From Atherix ibis (Eukaryota > Arthropoda > Insecta > Diptera > Athericidae), in contig OY282610.1 of assembly GCA_958298945.1 (NCBI GenBank), positions 42,725,667-42,789,666 on the forward strand: a DNA stretch of 64,000 bases, in the 5' to 3' direction. The translations under genes and the position numbers were made by a program. Each line of letters starts with the position of its first letter. Position 1 is the first letter of the stretch. Positions 10,123 to 21,939 of the stretch are shown here, piece by piece. Under the pieces are notes generated by a model. That model was not told the origin of the DNA, made no database searches, and saw only the letters and a list, made by a program, of their open reading frames with translations.

Positions 10123-12227
10123 ATGTCTAGTTTTGTGCCAGAAAAAGAGCATATGCGGGAAGCTCTGCTTTTCTGCTTAAATTTGAAGAAATCGGCTGTT
10201 GAATTGCATCGAATGCTTATGGAGGCCTATGGTGACAGTGCTTTATCGGAAAAAACATGCCGAGATTGCTTTTGTTGATTCAAAGATGTCAATTTTGACT
10301 TGTAGGACAAGAAGCGTCAAAATAGGCCTAGTAAGGTTGACGACAATCAATTGCAGGTTTTTTTGGACGAAGACTACACCGAATCGAAAAGAATGCTCGC
10401 GGAGCAATTGGGTGTTACTCAACCAGCTATTTCCATGCGCCATGGGGAAGTTATCATCTATTATTTAACGTGACTTAGTTGCCTGCGCATAAGACCACGA
10501 GTCGCCTATGACTATAGGAATCGAGATACGCTCAATCAATGCACCACCATTACTGGAAGTTTACAGATAGAATCAGTTACAAGCTGATTCTCCACCCGCT
10601 GGTGGCGAAGACTATCTAAACCTCTACTGTCATAAGCAGTGACAGTGCCCGAGATAAGTGCAATGCATTGCTACATTTGCCAGTTACCTCCCACCTGACA
10701 TCCGAAAACCGTACCCGCGACATGGGTATTAACCACAACCACCACGTACCTGCCAAATGGTACCTCACCTCAATCGGACACAGTATATTCCACTATGGGG
10801 CCCCCGATTCCCGTGGTACCAATTTTTGTTTTAAGAGTACTCCGCTCATTGGGCTACGGTAAGGAATCTTGTAAATTCCTAGGCACCGCTAAGGCAGCTC
10901 AGGTACGCGGGTTCGCCAAAACCCGAACGTATAACCGGAATCGACCTTGGCCTTTCAGCCGGTTGTAGCCACCCTGCGTGTCATTCACGCACTCATTCAC
11001 GCACGATTCCACACGCCTCCAAGTCACGCAAGTCCCCGTACACACTCCACGAAAAGGTGCTTGACACTCTCCTCCTCCGGCCCGCAAGGGTATCTAGCCT
11101 ACGTGGCCAGACCACGCCTGTACAGGAACCCACTCATGCTGCCGTGCCTCGTGAGCAAATACCCAAGGGACAGACTAAAATCAAACTCATACGCAGACGC
11201 GCAGCACACATCCAGAATGAACATGTACGTCCCTCTGCCATTCACACTCTCATTCCAACGTTGCTCCCATAACTCATGCATCCTGTTCAGGACCAATAGG
11301 CGTTGATAGCGCGAACTAAGATTCCGAACCTCATCATGCCCAACCAGACAACTTGCAAGCGGTATGCCCCGCCTTAGACGGTAGTGGATACTTCCACGCA
11401 GCACCTCCAGGTCCCATGGAATTTCTGCCATGAGAACCTGCATCGCCTCGGTCGACACGGTCCTACTTACATTCAAACATGCATACAGCACCATACGCTG
11501 TACTGAGTTTATGCCCACTTTTGCATACTGGTGCGCCATGGGGAAGATTGAAAAGATCGGAACATGGGTGTCGCATGAACTGAACGATAGGCAAATGGAG
11601 CGACGCCAAAACACATGCGAAATCTTGCTCGCCAGACAAAAAAGAAAGTCGTTCCTGCATCGGATTGTGACAGGCGATAAAAAGTGGATATATTTCGAGA
11701 ATTCTAAACGCAACAAATCTTGGGTTAATCCCGGCCAACCATCAACATCTTCCCCAAGACCAAATCGCTTCGGACGGAAGACGATGCTGTGCGTTTGGTG
11801 GGATCAGCAGGGTATCGTCTACTATGAGATGTTGAAGCCTGGTGAAACTGTCAATGCCCACCGCTACTACCAACAACTGATGAAATTGCACCGTGCTCTG
11901 CGTGAAAAAAGGACGGATTATCAACAAAAACATGACAAGCTGATTTTCCTCCACGACAACGCACCATCGCACACATAAAAAATTGTCCGAAACTACTTAG
12001 AGATACTCAACTAGGAGGTGCTACTCCACCCCGCTTATTCAAGAGACCTAGCCCCTTCCGACTACTACCTGTTTTCGTCGATGGGCCACGCGCTTGCTGA
12101 GCAGCATTTCGATTCTTACGAAGACGTCCGAAAATGGCTTGATGGGTGGTTTGCCTCGAAAGAGAAGGAATTTTTTTTGGCGCGGTATCCACAAATTGCC
12201 GGAGAGATAAGAAAAATGTGCAGCTAG
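10123..12227 (+). pseudogene. Mariner D1 transposase, broken (DD34D)
   Basis: Starts at ATG 10123 (MSSFVPEKEHMREALLF) and encodes the N-terminal helix-turn-helix region up to about 10450. The frame has TGA at 10276 and TAG in the next coding segment, each explicable by a single change. After the LINE insertion the catalytic half resumes near 11540: VTGDKKW (first Asp), FLHDNAPSH (second Asp) and LAPSDYYLF (third Asp, 34 residues after the second). Two stops lie between the second and third Asp (11976 and near 12013). It encoded cut-and-paste transposition at TA sites but cannot be functional now. Confidence 0.85.
10451..11531 (-). mobile_element. 5'-truncated R1-like LINE inserted in mariner D1, with 15-bp target-site duplication
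   Basis: TGCGCCATGGGGAAG occurs at 10436-10450 and again at 11532-11546, precisely flanking this segment and restoring the mariner when one copy is removed. On the minus strand it encodes the C-terminal end of an ORF2: VSTEAMQVLMAEIPWDLE, then a W..RW segment and the beginning of a Cys-rich tail near 11090. This arrangement is typical of R1-clade LINEs. The 3' end lies at the low-coordinate side and ends in ATGATAA rather than poly(A). A related copy is at 20150-21245. Confidence 0.85.
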
Positions 12228-12610
12228 TGAGGGCAAGTACTTTGAATAAATTTATTTTTGCTTTCTATGAAATAAAACATGTTTTCTTGACTAAAAAACA
12301 GCGGATTTAAGCTTATACACCTGGTACCCTACCTGTGACGTGCAATACCCTATCCCTCATCATCTAACGAAATATGACCTCACCCCACATTTCTTTTGTA
12401 ATAATATTCCCCCTATTATGGTGCTCTTAGGTCCCTCAATACCTTTTGAATTTATTAAAACAAACTAAAATGTTCTACAGGATTTTACCATCTGTAACTG
12501 GTCCATCCAACTAACCAAAAACCTATTCTAACTAATCTACACACTTATAGGTTGCCAAATAGACTCACGGTGGCATCTGGCTTATATAGTGTTGATCTTC
12601 TATACAAACC

Positions 12611-14775
12611 AAAATATTACTCGTATATTTAAAATGGAAAACTTAAGTGATCTATTTCAATTAGTTCGGACTATCTACCATATAATATACAAAATATAAT
12701 TTTTATTAAACTAATAAAAAACATTGTAGAGAAAACATACAAAAAAAGAAGAAAAAAAAACGTTCGAAAGAAAACCTATGTAATCAATCCTTGTCTAACA
12801 GATAGTACACTTCCCTCATATGGATGGATGGATGGATGGATGGATGGTTGATGCTATATAGAATTCATTATTCAAAATATTTGCTGCATCATATATTTTA
12901 TTATGACATTGTATTTAATAAATAAGACAATAAATAATAACGTAAAATTTCTTGGCATCTCTAGTATACATAAGTACAATAGTTTGACGAAAATAGCCAA
13001 TATTATTGGAATAGATTGTTCAGATTGTTGATAGAAGCGATGAGGGGAAAGTGGGCTGGAAGATGTAGGTGGTTCGGAAGCGATAGGAGTTCTATTCCAT
13101 AAAAATTATCGAAAATAAAAAGGGACACACAAAAAAAATAAAATTGATATAACGCAAAATAAACTATTACCGAAAATAAAATATTTGCAAAAACATCCAA
13201 ATCAGATAATCGATAGAGTAAAATCAATCAAAAATATCAGCAACAACAGAAGAAGAAGAAGAAGCAGAAGAAAAAAAACTACTAACAATAATAAAGCAAA
13301 AAAAAAATTGTACACAAACACTAACAAGTAGAAAAATTATATAAAAAAAATTGGAATGATAAGAGTTGCAGTAAGAGTAGTAGTAGTAGTAGTAGTAGTT
13401 ATACTAGTGATGACCGGATTTAGTAGTAGTACTCTTACTATCAGTATTGGACACTAACTAATGCAACAACATCGACTAAAATAAACACTAAAAATACGAC
13501 AGCACTCTACGAAAATAAAGTAAACAAACTGGCTTATGGATGAAAATTATAGATTAGCCATAAAGTGATATCTCGCTTGGTGTTTGAGCCGTAAAAGCTT
13601 TTATAAAGAAACAAAATAAAAAAAAATACGAACAAAAATTTTAGGAAAAATTATAGCAACAACAACAAAGTTGATGGGATGAAAGCAAAAGATTGTTCTA
13701 AAAATGCCGAAAAAAAAACAACAACAAAAAATACACATCTTTCCAAAACAGAGTCCATTAAATTCTGCGCGATCTCCAAAGGGGGTATAGCCCAATGCCT
13801 ATCCTATCCCGCCTAGATAAAAGTCAATAGAAAAATGGGATTATGACAATGTGTACCATGCGGGTACGTATGAGTATGTCCTCCCTTAAACGTTTATATA
13901 TGAATTTTTATGAATTTGAATATGGTTTTTTTTTTTTTTGGTGCATTTTGTAAATAGAGATTGGCCCACTTGTATAAGTAAAAAGGACGAGAATAATGTA
14001 TGGGAGATTAGCGAGCGGCGAACAAGGAGGCGGAGTGGGTGTTGGTAAAACCATAAAGTGTCAGAAATGAATATACTTTGGATATTCTACGCACTTTGAT
14101 ATTTTCTGTACTGTACTTTTCGGTTTGTTCTGTTGTTTTTTTTTTTCTTTTTTTAATCAACTTTTATGTACTTCAATAAAGCTACAATAATTAAGTTATC
14201 CAATGCTATAAAAATAAGTACAATATTTTCACATAACACATAACATATGGGAATAAATTAATTTTTCTTGAATTTTTTTTTGTTTTGTTCTTTTCGTGCC
14301 ATTTTATAGATACTCTCATATTGATAGTCGACATGAGATTCGTATCTTACAGAAAATGTAATATGACATAAAACCAAAAACAAAAATTAATTTAACACCT
14401 CCCCTTCCTCCTATTTTTCCCCCTTTTCGAACCTGCTATCATAGAAAAAAAATAAAACGAATAAATTTTTTTTTTTTTTTTTTTGTTGATACCAAATCAT
14501 ATGCTATAAAGTTAAATGTATAAAAATATTATAAAGATAATAGTAGTAAAGAGAAAATTGCCTATTTTTATGTTTATGAACGAGAATATTAATATTAGTA
14601 ATATTTTATTAGTATGGAAAAATATTTTCCCTCAATCCAATATATGTTAATATGCAGTTTTATAGCAAATATTTTCTTATATTAGAAAGTTCAAAAGTTC
14701 AGGCATGTGTCCATTATTTTTAATATCAAAATTTATCAATCAAATGTAAAATGTTTCTTTTCTTTTTTTTAAAGA
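12611..14775. other. AT-rich region with simple repeats, no gene recognised
   Basis: Contains (ATGG)7 at 12820-12847, (AGT)8 at 13376-13399, and many A-rich and CAA-rich tracts (for example 13235-13275 and 13655-13730). Open frames are short and of low complexity. It could be intronic, UTR or intergenic DNA; nothing decides between these. Confidence 0.4.
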
Positions 14776-15627
14776 AGAAGCTCCTGGAGCGGTTGAGATT
14801 TTTTTGCTTTGTTTTTTTTTCTAAAAATCCAAATTCTTGTGAACGACGTGAAATTGACAATTTATGGTCTTCGCGCACACTTTGAGATACAGTTCATAGT
14901 ATTCGTGAAAATCATAACCTTTAAACAGAATCGGTTTCCTCGAGATTTATAACCAAATCTGTATTTTCTCGAATTTTCTAATTAGAACGTTGAATTGTGC
15001 GTCTATTTTGACAATAAATGCCATGCAGCTTATGGCAAACAGACCACAAATTATTATAAGAAATTTGCACTATTTGGACACGTTATTAAATTAAATAATT
15101 TTTACATGGAAAAATAATAGCGCTGCTTTTTTAAATGCCAAAAAAATAGTCTATCAAAAGGTAAGCGTACCTAATGTAAATCCACTTATATGTGTGACCA
15201 TAGTTTACGGTGGAGAGTAAAAGTTATGTGAACACATTTTGCGTTTTTTTATTATTATTATTATTTCAAGTAACATTAGTAATGAAATGTGTATTCTAAG
15301 CGCTAATTGCCGACAAAGGATATTGGGATAAGGAAATTTAAGTACAAAATGGAAATGAAAAATGGATTTTTGGATAGCCTCAGTGGGATTTGAACCCACA
15401 ACCTCTTGGATAGGAGTCCAGTACGTGTATGCTATGATGGCATACATTTTTGTTTGTTATTTTCCACTTGGTACATCCGTTCTAGAAATTTGGATTGAGA
15501 TTTGGAGAATTTTGGAAGCATATTTGTAATTTAAGCTAGATGGCGACCTGTCTTATTTTAGCATGAGTTACCAAGGATATCTTATAGATTAGAATATCGG
15601 ATATTGTGGAGGATGAGGGTATGTAAA
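14776..15627 (-). mobile_element. Composite repeat, copy 1: degraded mariner-like flank with tRNA-like sequence
   Basis: Nearly identical by eye to 37662-38527, starting at gaagaagctcctggagcg in both. In copy 2 the sequence just upstream (37500-37660) resembles a DD41D-type transposase on the minus strand, so this part is probably the remains of that element. The similarity continues without a break into the mariner at 15628, so element and flank share a history. No intact frame. Confidence 0.65.
15374..15443 (-). pseudogene. tRNA-like sequence (Arg-CCT-like), copy 1, probably not functional
   Basis: On the minus strand a perfect T-arm is present: stem GTGGG/CCCAC with loop TTCAAAT. Upstream is an anticodon arm TGGA-CTCCTA-TCCA, in which the loop is one base short of the seven needed; with the missing A it would read CCT. 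The 5' strand of the acceptor stem pairs poorly with TGAGGCTA. The same sequence is present at 38272-38343 within the same repeat, so it is transposon-borne, like the head of a tRNA-derived SINE, rather than a working tRNA gene. Confidence 0.55.
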
Positions 15628-16862
15628 GGGTTTTCGAATAAGAGTGATATTATTTTTTTTTTTTTTAAAACATACTAATTGTTAAGGAAATTCAAATGTT
15701 TTTTATTTAATGTGAAGTACAATCGATACAATTAAGTTCTGAATAAAACGTCATTCAAATGGCCTCCACGACTTCTTTTACAGGAACGAATTCGATGAAC
15801 CCAATTTTCGAGCACTTTTTCCACTAAATCAAGTTGTATGTCATGAATAGCACGTTCAATATTGACTTCTAAAGCTTGAATAGAGTGTGGTTTATTGCTA
15901 AAGACCAATGACTTCAAATAACCCCACAAGGAATAGTCTAATGGTGTTAAATCACAACTTCTTGGAGGTCATTCAATGTCACAAGTTCTTGAAATAATCG
16001 AATCTCCAAACTTTTCTCGCAATAATTCGGTTGCTGCACGTGCTGTGTGGCACATAGCCCCGTCTTGATCAACTTCTTCCAAGTTCGACCATGAAAAGTT
16101 GGTTATCATCGATCTATACTGCTCTCCATTGACAGTAACGGTGTTACCAGCTTCATTTCGAAAGAAGTACGGACCGATGATCCCACTAGACCAAAAACTA
16201 CACCAAACTGTCAATTTAGGTAAATGTAATGGGTGTTCATGAATAATTTGTGGATTTTCTTCACACCAGAATCGACAGTTTTGTTTATTTACCGCACCAC
16301 TCAGATGAAAGTGAGCCTCACGGAGAAGATGATTTTCTTAAAAAAAATCGTTATCGTTTTCAAGTTGTTCGAAGACAAAATCAACAAATTCACAATTTTA
16401 TACGAATGCAAGCCCAAATCTTTTCTCAAAATCCGCCAGATTGTGGTTTGAGACAGTCCCAATTATTGAGAACGTCTTGGAATGGAGAAATTGCGCTCTT
16501 CAGCAAAACTTACCTGAACGGCAGCAATATTTTCATTACTTCGAACGGTTCGTTGTCTTATTGGCACTTGAACATTGTGTAAAGAAAATGTACACTCGAA
16601 GTTTTTAACAATTCGACGAATAGCGAGTACAGTTGGACGATTATTACGACCATAAAATGGCAAAAGCGCACGAAAAGTTGCAATTGGAGAACGATTATTT
16701 TGATAATAAAATTGAATAATTTGCAAATGTTGTTTTTCCGTATATCTCTCCACGATGAAATTGTAAACATTAGTGAATACAATGAAAAAAATTACAGATC
16801 ATGACATATTACAAATAGCCAAACCTCCATTTAAAAATTATATCACTCTTATTGGAAAACCC
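15628..16862 (-). mobile_element. Mariner A1 (DD41D type), defective
   Basis: Terminal repeats GGGTTTTCGAATAAGAGTG at 15628 and the complement ending GGAAAACCC at 16862, followed by TA. The minus strand encodes a transposase resembling the rosa-type group: MERYTEKQHLQIIQFYYQNN at the N-terminus (16753 downward) and CDLTPLDY plus LWGYLKSLV at the C-terminal side. Compared with the copy at 38528 it lacks a block around 16390 and the LDNIWFQ segment before QDGA, and has a stop (TGG to TGA) near 15972. Not functional. Confidence 0.85.
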
Positions 16863-17045
16863 TATATTTATATAAAAATAAGTTTAAATTTTTATGAATA
16901 GAAATTTCCTATACGCCCATACCTCACTATACGGCCGCTCTTTATACGGCAATTCGCTATAAAGACCTTCTTCAATTAAGGCACGTTTTCGATTTACGGC
17001 CTAAAATGTTTCGCTATAACGGCAAAAAAAACTTTTTTCGAATGT

Positions 17046-18318
17046 CGCTTTATCTACATATTGAAGAATGGAGATACCGATGAATCTGCTGAAGATGTCA
17101 CATTCCAAGCAAGCCGAGGATGGTTTAAAAATTTTAAAAATAGATTTAATTTGCATAATTTGAAAATGAAAGGTGTAGCAACTAGCGCCGATGAGGCCGC
17201 ATCTAGAGAATATCCCAACATTTTAAAGGGAATTATTGCAAGAGGTGGCTATAAACCTGAACAAGTGTTTAACGTAGACGAAAGAGGGTTTTATTGGAAG
17301 CGAACGCCTGATCGCACGTACATTTCAAAAACCGAAAAATCTGCGCCTGGTTATAAGGTGTCTAAAGAAACCACTTCTATTATATTTGTCCGAAAATCCA
17401 AGGCCTCTTAAAGGACTAAATAAAAATCAATTACCCGTCATATGGAGAACCAACAAGAAAGCTTGGATAACTCAAGCTACTTTTGAGGATTGGTTCAAAA
17501 ATCACTTTTGTACAGAAGTGAAAAAATATTTGCGAGACAATAACTTAAGCAACAAGGCTTTGCTAATTTTGAATAATGCACCAAGGCATCCTACTAATTT
17601 ATCCGAACTACAATCTGAAGATTTCATAATTGAGTGACTTCCGAAAAATACAACAGCTCTGATCAAACTAATGGATCAGGGTGCAATAGCCACTTTTAAG
17701 GCATATTATCTACGCCGAACTTTCCGACAACTTATAACGGAAACCGATGGTAAATCTTCAATTAAAACATTTTGGAAAAACTATAACATCAAGGATGCTG
17801 TTGACAGCATCAGTGAATCATGGAAGGAATTAAAATTAACAACAATGAACCATGTTTAGAAAAACATATGGCCAGAATGTGTAAAAAGTACTGATGCAGA
17901 AGTTAATTTCCTTCCTGAAATTAGGCAAAACATTTTGGATCTAGCACATGATCTCGGCTTTGAAGGTTTGAACGAACGTGATGTGCTTAATCTACTTGAA
18001 GCGGATAGGGAACCCCTTTCATATGAGGAACTCATTCAGTTGCAAGCAGAACCGGCATTTGATGAAGAGACAGAGACTGTTGTATCAAAATAGCTAACAT
18101 CAAAAAATTTGTCGAAAGCTTTTTCCTATTTCGAACAAGGAATAAACATCCTCCTTGAAAACGATCCTGACGTCGAACGTAGCGCTAAAGTTTCTCGAGG
18201 AATTAACTCAGCCATTAGCTGTTATAAATCACTGAAGAACGAAACAGACAAGAAGGCAAGACAAATAACGTTGGACAATTTTTTTAAGCCAGGCCCATCC
18301 TTACCAGCGAAAAATTAA
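17046..18318 (+). pseudogene. Tigger-like DDE transposase, decayed
   Basis: Pieces in order: GWFKNFKNRFNLHN (end of the CENP-B-type DNA-binding region), PEQVFNVDERGFYWKR (first catalytic Asp), then a shift and loss of about 20 residues near 17390, NPRPLKGLNKNQLPVIW, KALLILNNAPRHP, a stop at about 17635, MDQGAIATFKAYYLRR (third Asp), stops near 17858 and 18091, and a C-terminal tail ending DNFFKPGPSLPAKN. The second catalytic Asp of the family motif LDNAPxHP is Asn here. The N-terminal helix-turn-helix is missing. Confidence 0.85.
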
Positions 18319-18489
18319 GACGACAGTGATCTGCAGGTTACCATTTCTTCATCGTCTTCAGATTAAGGCCATTTTAAAAAAAATTATGTCTGCATACATA
18401 CGTGTACACATATTTTATGTAACATGAAGTTGTTTCATTTTTGTTTATAGATTATTGCTGGTTTTTGGAGTCTGCTATTATTTTATGTA

Positions 18490-19647
18490 CGAGGCCCGTT
18501 CAATAAGTTCTTAGAAAATCGAAGAAATTGCGCTCGTAGTATCGACAAAGATTTTTTTCTTGTAAGTACCAATATCGACAGGAAAGATGTAGGTCAATTT
18601 CAGCTCGATTCATAGCGTAGGTCAATTTCTATCGTCGATTAAAGTTAACGAAAGAAATCAAAGCCGAGTTGGATGCAGTTCATGGCACATCTGCACCTGT
18701 GTTTGCGACGGTTTACAATTGGGTTGAATGAATTTAAACGTGGCCGTTCATCCACAAAAGATGAACATCGTTCAGGACGCCCAGTTGAGGTGTCTACTCC
18801 TGAAATCATCGACAAAATCCACGATCTGATTTTGAACGATCGGCGAATTAAAGTGCGCGAATTAGTTGAGGCCACGGGCATATCACAAGGTACAGTCGCT
18901 TCAATTTTGCATGAAAAATTGTCTGTGGAAAAATTTCTGCAAGATGGGTGCCGCGTTTGCTCTCAGAGGAGAATAAGCGCAATCGTGTAGTGGACTCTGA
19001 GGCTATGTTGGCACTCTTTCATCGCAATCCTGCCGAATTCCTTCGTCGATATATCACTGTGGACGAAACACTCCAGAAACGAAGAGACAGTCATCACAGT
19101 GGATTTTCAAGGGTAAACGGGCTCCGAAGAAGGCAAAAACTGTTGCATCGGCCGGCAAGGTGATGGCCACGGTCTTTTGGGATTCGCAGGGCATCATTTT
19201 TATCGACTACTTGGAAAAAGGAAAAACAATAACAGGAGCGTATTACGCGTCGTTATTGCAATGGTTGAGCGAGGAAATCAAAGAGAAACGCCCCCATCTG
19301 AAGAAGAAAAAAATCCTCTTGCATCAAACCTGCGCTGTTTCCATGGCCAAAATTGTGGAATTGAGAATGAAATTGTTGCAGCATCCCGCTTATTCATCAG
19401 ATTTGGCCTCGAGTGACTATTTTCTTTTCCCCAATCTGAAGAAATGGCTTGGCGGACGACGGTTCCCTTCCAACGAGGACGTCATTGCTCAAACGGATGA
19501 GTATTTTGCAGAACTTCCGAAAACCATTGGAAAAATGGTTGGAAAAGTGTATAGAGCTAAAAGGAGAATTTGTTGAAAAATAAAAATTTTTTTTTTTAAA
19601 AACAGTTTTTTTCCACCTTTTTCTAAGGACTTATTGAACGACCCTCG
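18490..19647 (+). mobile_element. Mariner C1 (DD34D), nested in Tigger, defective
   Basis: Begins CGAGGCCCGTTCAATAAG at 18490 and ends with the complementary repeat GAACGACCCTCG at 19647, with TA at 18488-89 and 19648-49. The transposase gene lacks its first ~20 codons (start region deleted near 18650) and part of the DETW region near 19068 (VDETLQKRRD). The catalytic half survives in another frame (19160-19576), but the second Asp motif is damaged (LHQTCAVS in place of LHQDNA). Same family as the copies at 35040 and 52298. Confidence 0.9.
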
Positions 19648-20149
19648 TACAAATGTATGTTCTTGAACTTGTTATGTGTGTATTTTTGATTTAAATGAAA
19701 TAAAAAGATAAAATGCATTTTAAATGATAAACCATGTTACATATTTAACAAATTTGGAACCGATCCCATTGGATTTGTATGAATTTGTATTAGAATAATT
19801 GATTCCTTATACGGCTTTTCGCTTTGCGGCCAAGTTTCGTGGAACGTATCTAGGCCATAAAGCGATGTTTGGGTGTACTCAAAAATTTGTTTAGAAAAAA
19901 AAAGCAAATCTAAACTTGAAATGGTTATACTATCAAAAGGCCAGCAAATATCCTATTTTTCAGTATTTTTGAATAGATTTTAAGATATGAGAAAGTATAG
20001 AAAAAAATATTCAAACCAGCAACTAGGATAGTGGGCCATACAGTCAATAGGTTACCAAAATTCGGTTTTTAAATTTTGGTATGTATTTTTACAGAAGAAC
20101 AATTGAAAATTACAACTACGCTCGATAATTATGCAGTAGTTAAACGAGT

Positions 20150-21245
20150 ATTATGTTATTTATTTGCCATTAAACATAAAACCACGAGTCACCTACGTCT
20201 ATAGGGATTGAGTTACGCTCAATCAACGCACCAACATTACTGGCAGATTACAGTCAGTAACCAGTTACAAGCTAATTACTCCAACTGTTTGTGGCAAGGC
20301 CTATCAAAACCGCTTCTGTCATAAGCAGTGACAGTGCCCGAGATAATTCCCAGTATCTCCCACCAGTGACCCAGAAACCGGACCCATGGGTATTCACCAC
20401 AGCCACCACGTTGCTACCTAAAGCATCTCACCATTTTTCGGGCACAGTGTGTTCTAACATCATGGGGCACCCCGACTCCCGTAGTACCAATTTTTATTTT
20501 AAGAGTACTTCGTTTGGTACTCCGCTTATTGAGCTACTGTAAAGAATCTTGTAAATCCGTAGGCACCGCTAAGCTAGCCCAGGTACGCGGGTTTGCCAAG
20601 ACCCGAAAGTACAACCGGAATCGGCCTTGGTCTTTCACCCGGTCGTAGCAACCTTGCGTGCCATTTACATACTTATTAACGCACCATTCTTGATCTCCTC
20701 TCAAAAAGTGTCACGGCTAATCTAGTTAGGTATTCATACCGGTCTCTCATACCTAGCACTTCATTCACATCCCCACTATCATCATTCACCACGATTCCAC
20801 ATGCACCTAGGTCACGAAAATCCCCGTACAGGCCACACTCGATGAGAAGGTACTTGGCACTCTCCTTCGCCGCCCCACAAGGACATATAGCCTCCGCACC
20901 CTATAGAGTTCGTCCACACGCAGACACAAAGCACACTTCTGAAATGAATATGTGCGTCCATCTACCATTCACACTCTCATCCCATCGACGTTGCCAAATT
21001 TTACATATTCTGTTCAGAACCAGTACATGTCGCTATCGTGGTCTAAGATATTCGTAACCGGACAATCAGCAAGCGGGATGCCACGCAGTAGACGGTAATG
21101 AATGCTTTCACGCAGCACCTCCAGGGCCCATGGAACGGTTCTACATACATTCAAACATTCATACAAAGCCAGACGCTGCACAAAATGTATACCTATCCTT
21201 GAGCTGATGATTATGACTATGAGCAGCCTATTTCTTAGAGCAGCC
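20150..21245 (-). mobile_element. R1-like LINE 3' remnant, copy 2
   Basis: Aligns by eye with the LINE at 10451-11531 along nearly its whole length, for example aaaccacgagtcacctacg near 20180 and gcacctccagggcccatgg near 21115. On the minus strand it encodes a degraded form of the same ORF2 tail (YECLNVCRTV, then WALEVLRESIHYRLLRGIPL) with frameshifts. Its target duplication was not recognised, and the boundaries are approximate. Confidence 0.75.
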
Positions 21246-21939
21246 AATTGAACAGATGGTCAAAAGTCTACGAGAAGCCTATTTTTATATTGTATTTTGT
21301 GTGAATGTTGAGATTTTGGAAAATATTGACCAAAAATTAAAATCTGCCGCTGAGATGAAACGTTTTCCTTTTTATTATTAAATTATAAGCGGCATAACTC
21401 TACAGTCGACAGGTTAGTCTGGCAACAAGATATATCTGCATACACGTAGTAGTGGCATTCATACTTACAGGATTCAAAATGAAATTTTTTTCAATCCTTA
21501 TATCTGTAAAAAGTCGGTACTTTTTAGATTTTTTATGGAATAATTTTATTCTTTTATAAATTCAAATTCAAAATCTGTAAGAAATCAGTATTTTTAGATT
21601 AAACTTTGCTATAATGGCAAGAATAAGAAGATTTTTTTTTTATGGGAGTAGAATAAATATTTCGAAAAGCGGTATTAAATTGTTCAATACAACATAAACA
21701 CGGTTAATAGCAGTTATCTTAAGCTATAGATTTTATAGCACTCATGAATGAGAGAAAATTTTATAGCAAACAATTAATAGATTTTTTTTCATTAAAGTAT
21801 GTTATAACATAGTGGATTTTGAGAAATAATTCCATTTTTTCCAGGTAATGTACAATATTTCACTTTTTTTTTATGGCAAAATAATTCGTTGGGAGTACAA
21901 ATAGTAAACCGCCGTTTTTTTTGTTTAAATTTGAGGCTT
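21246..21939. other. AT-rich spacer, nothing recognised
   Basis: No gene, repeat family or RNA was seen between the LINE remnant and the mariner remnant. The sequence is rich in T-runs. Confidence 0.35.

Larger units (their letters stand above)
9961..12315 (+). mobile_element. Mariner D1 (DD34D) carrying a nested R1-like LINE
   Basis: Terminal inverted repeats TAAGCTTAAATCCGCTGTTT (9961 onward) and its complement ending at 12315 are flanked by TA at 9959-9960 and 12316-12317. The LINE insertion 10451-11531 and its 15-bp target duplication account for 1,096 bp, leaving a mariner of about 1.26 kb, the usual full length. The second copy of the family starts at 63427. Confidence 0.9.
9895..12610 (+). 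mobile_element. I-like LINE 3' remnant, interrupted by mariner D1
   Basis: 9895-9958 and 12318-12610 together follow the C-terminal part and 3' end of the LINE at 48920-49300: aggacattctgctctcac on the left; the Cys/His-rich segment, then cccctattatggtgctcttag and tgccaaatagactcacgg on the right. Identity is low by eye, so the remnant is old. It was split by a mariner that used a TA target (9959-9960 and 12316-12317). No open frame survives. Confidence 0.55.
16914..19875 (+). mobile_element. Tigger/pogo-type DNA transposon with nested mariner C1
   Basis: Imperfect terminal repeats: CGCCCATACCTCACTATACG at 16914, and at the right end the complement of CACCCAAACATCGCTTTATG, ending at 19875. 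TA flanks it at 16912-13 and 19876-77. Subterminal repeats of the tacggc type (16930-17030 and 19805-19860) are typical of the group. The interior encodes a Tigger transposase and is split by mariner C1 at 18490-19647. Confidence 0.85.

Noticed and set aside
11099..11716. 205-codon minus-strand frame crossing the LINE/mariner junction
   Set aside because: Chimeric reading: the first part is antisense mariner, only the rest is LINE ORF2. It is not one gene.
15374..15443. Functional tRNA gene
   Set aside because: The anticodon loop is one base short, the acceptor stem does not pair well, and the sequence is duplicated together with a transposon.
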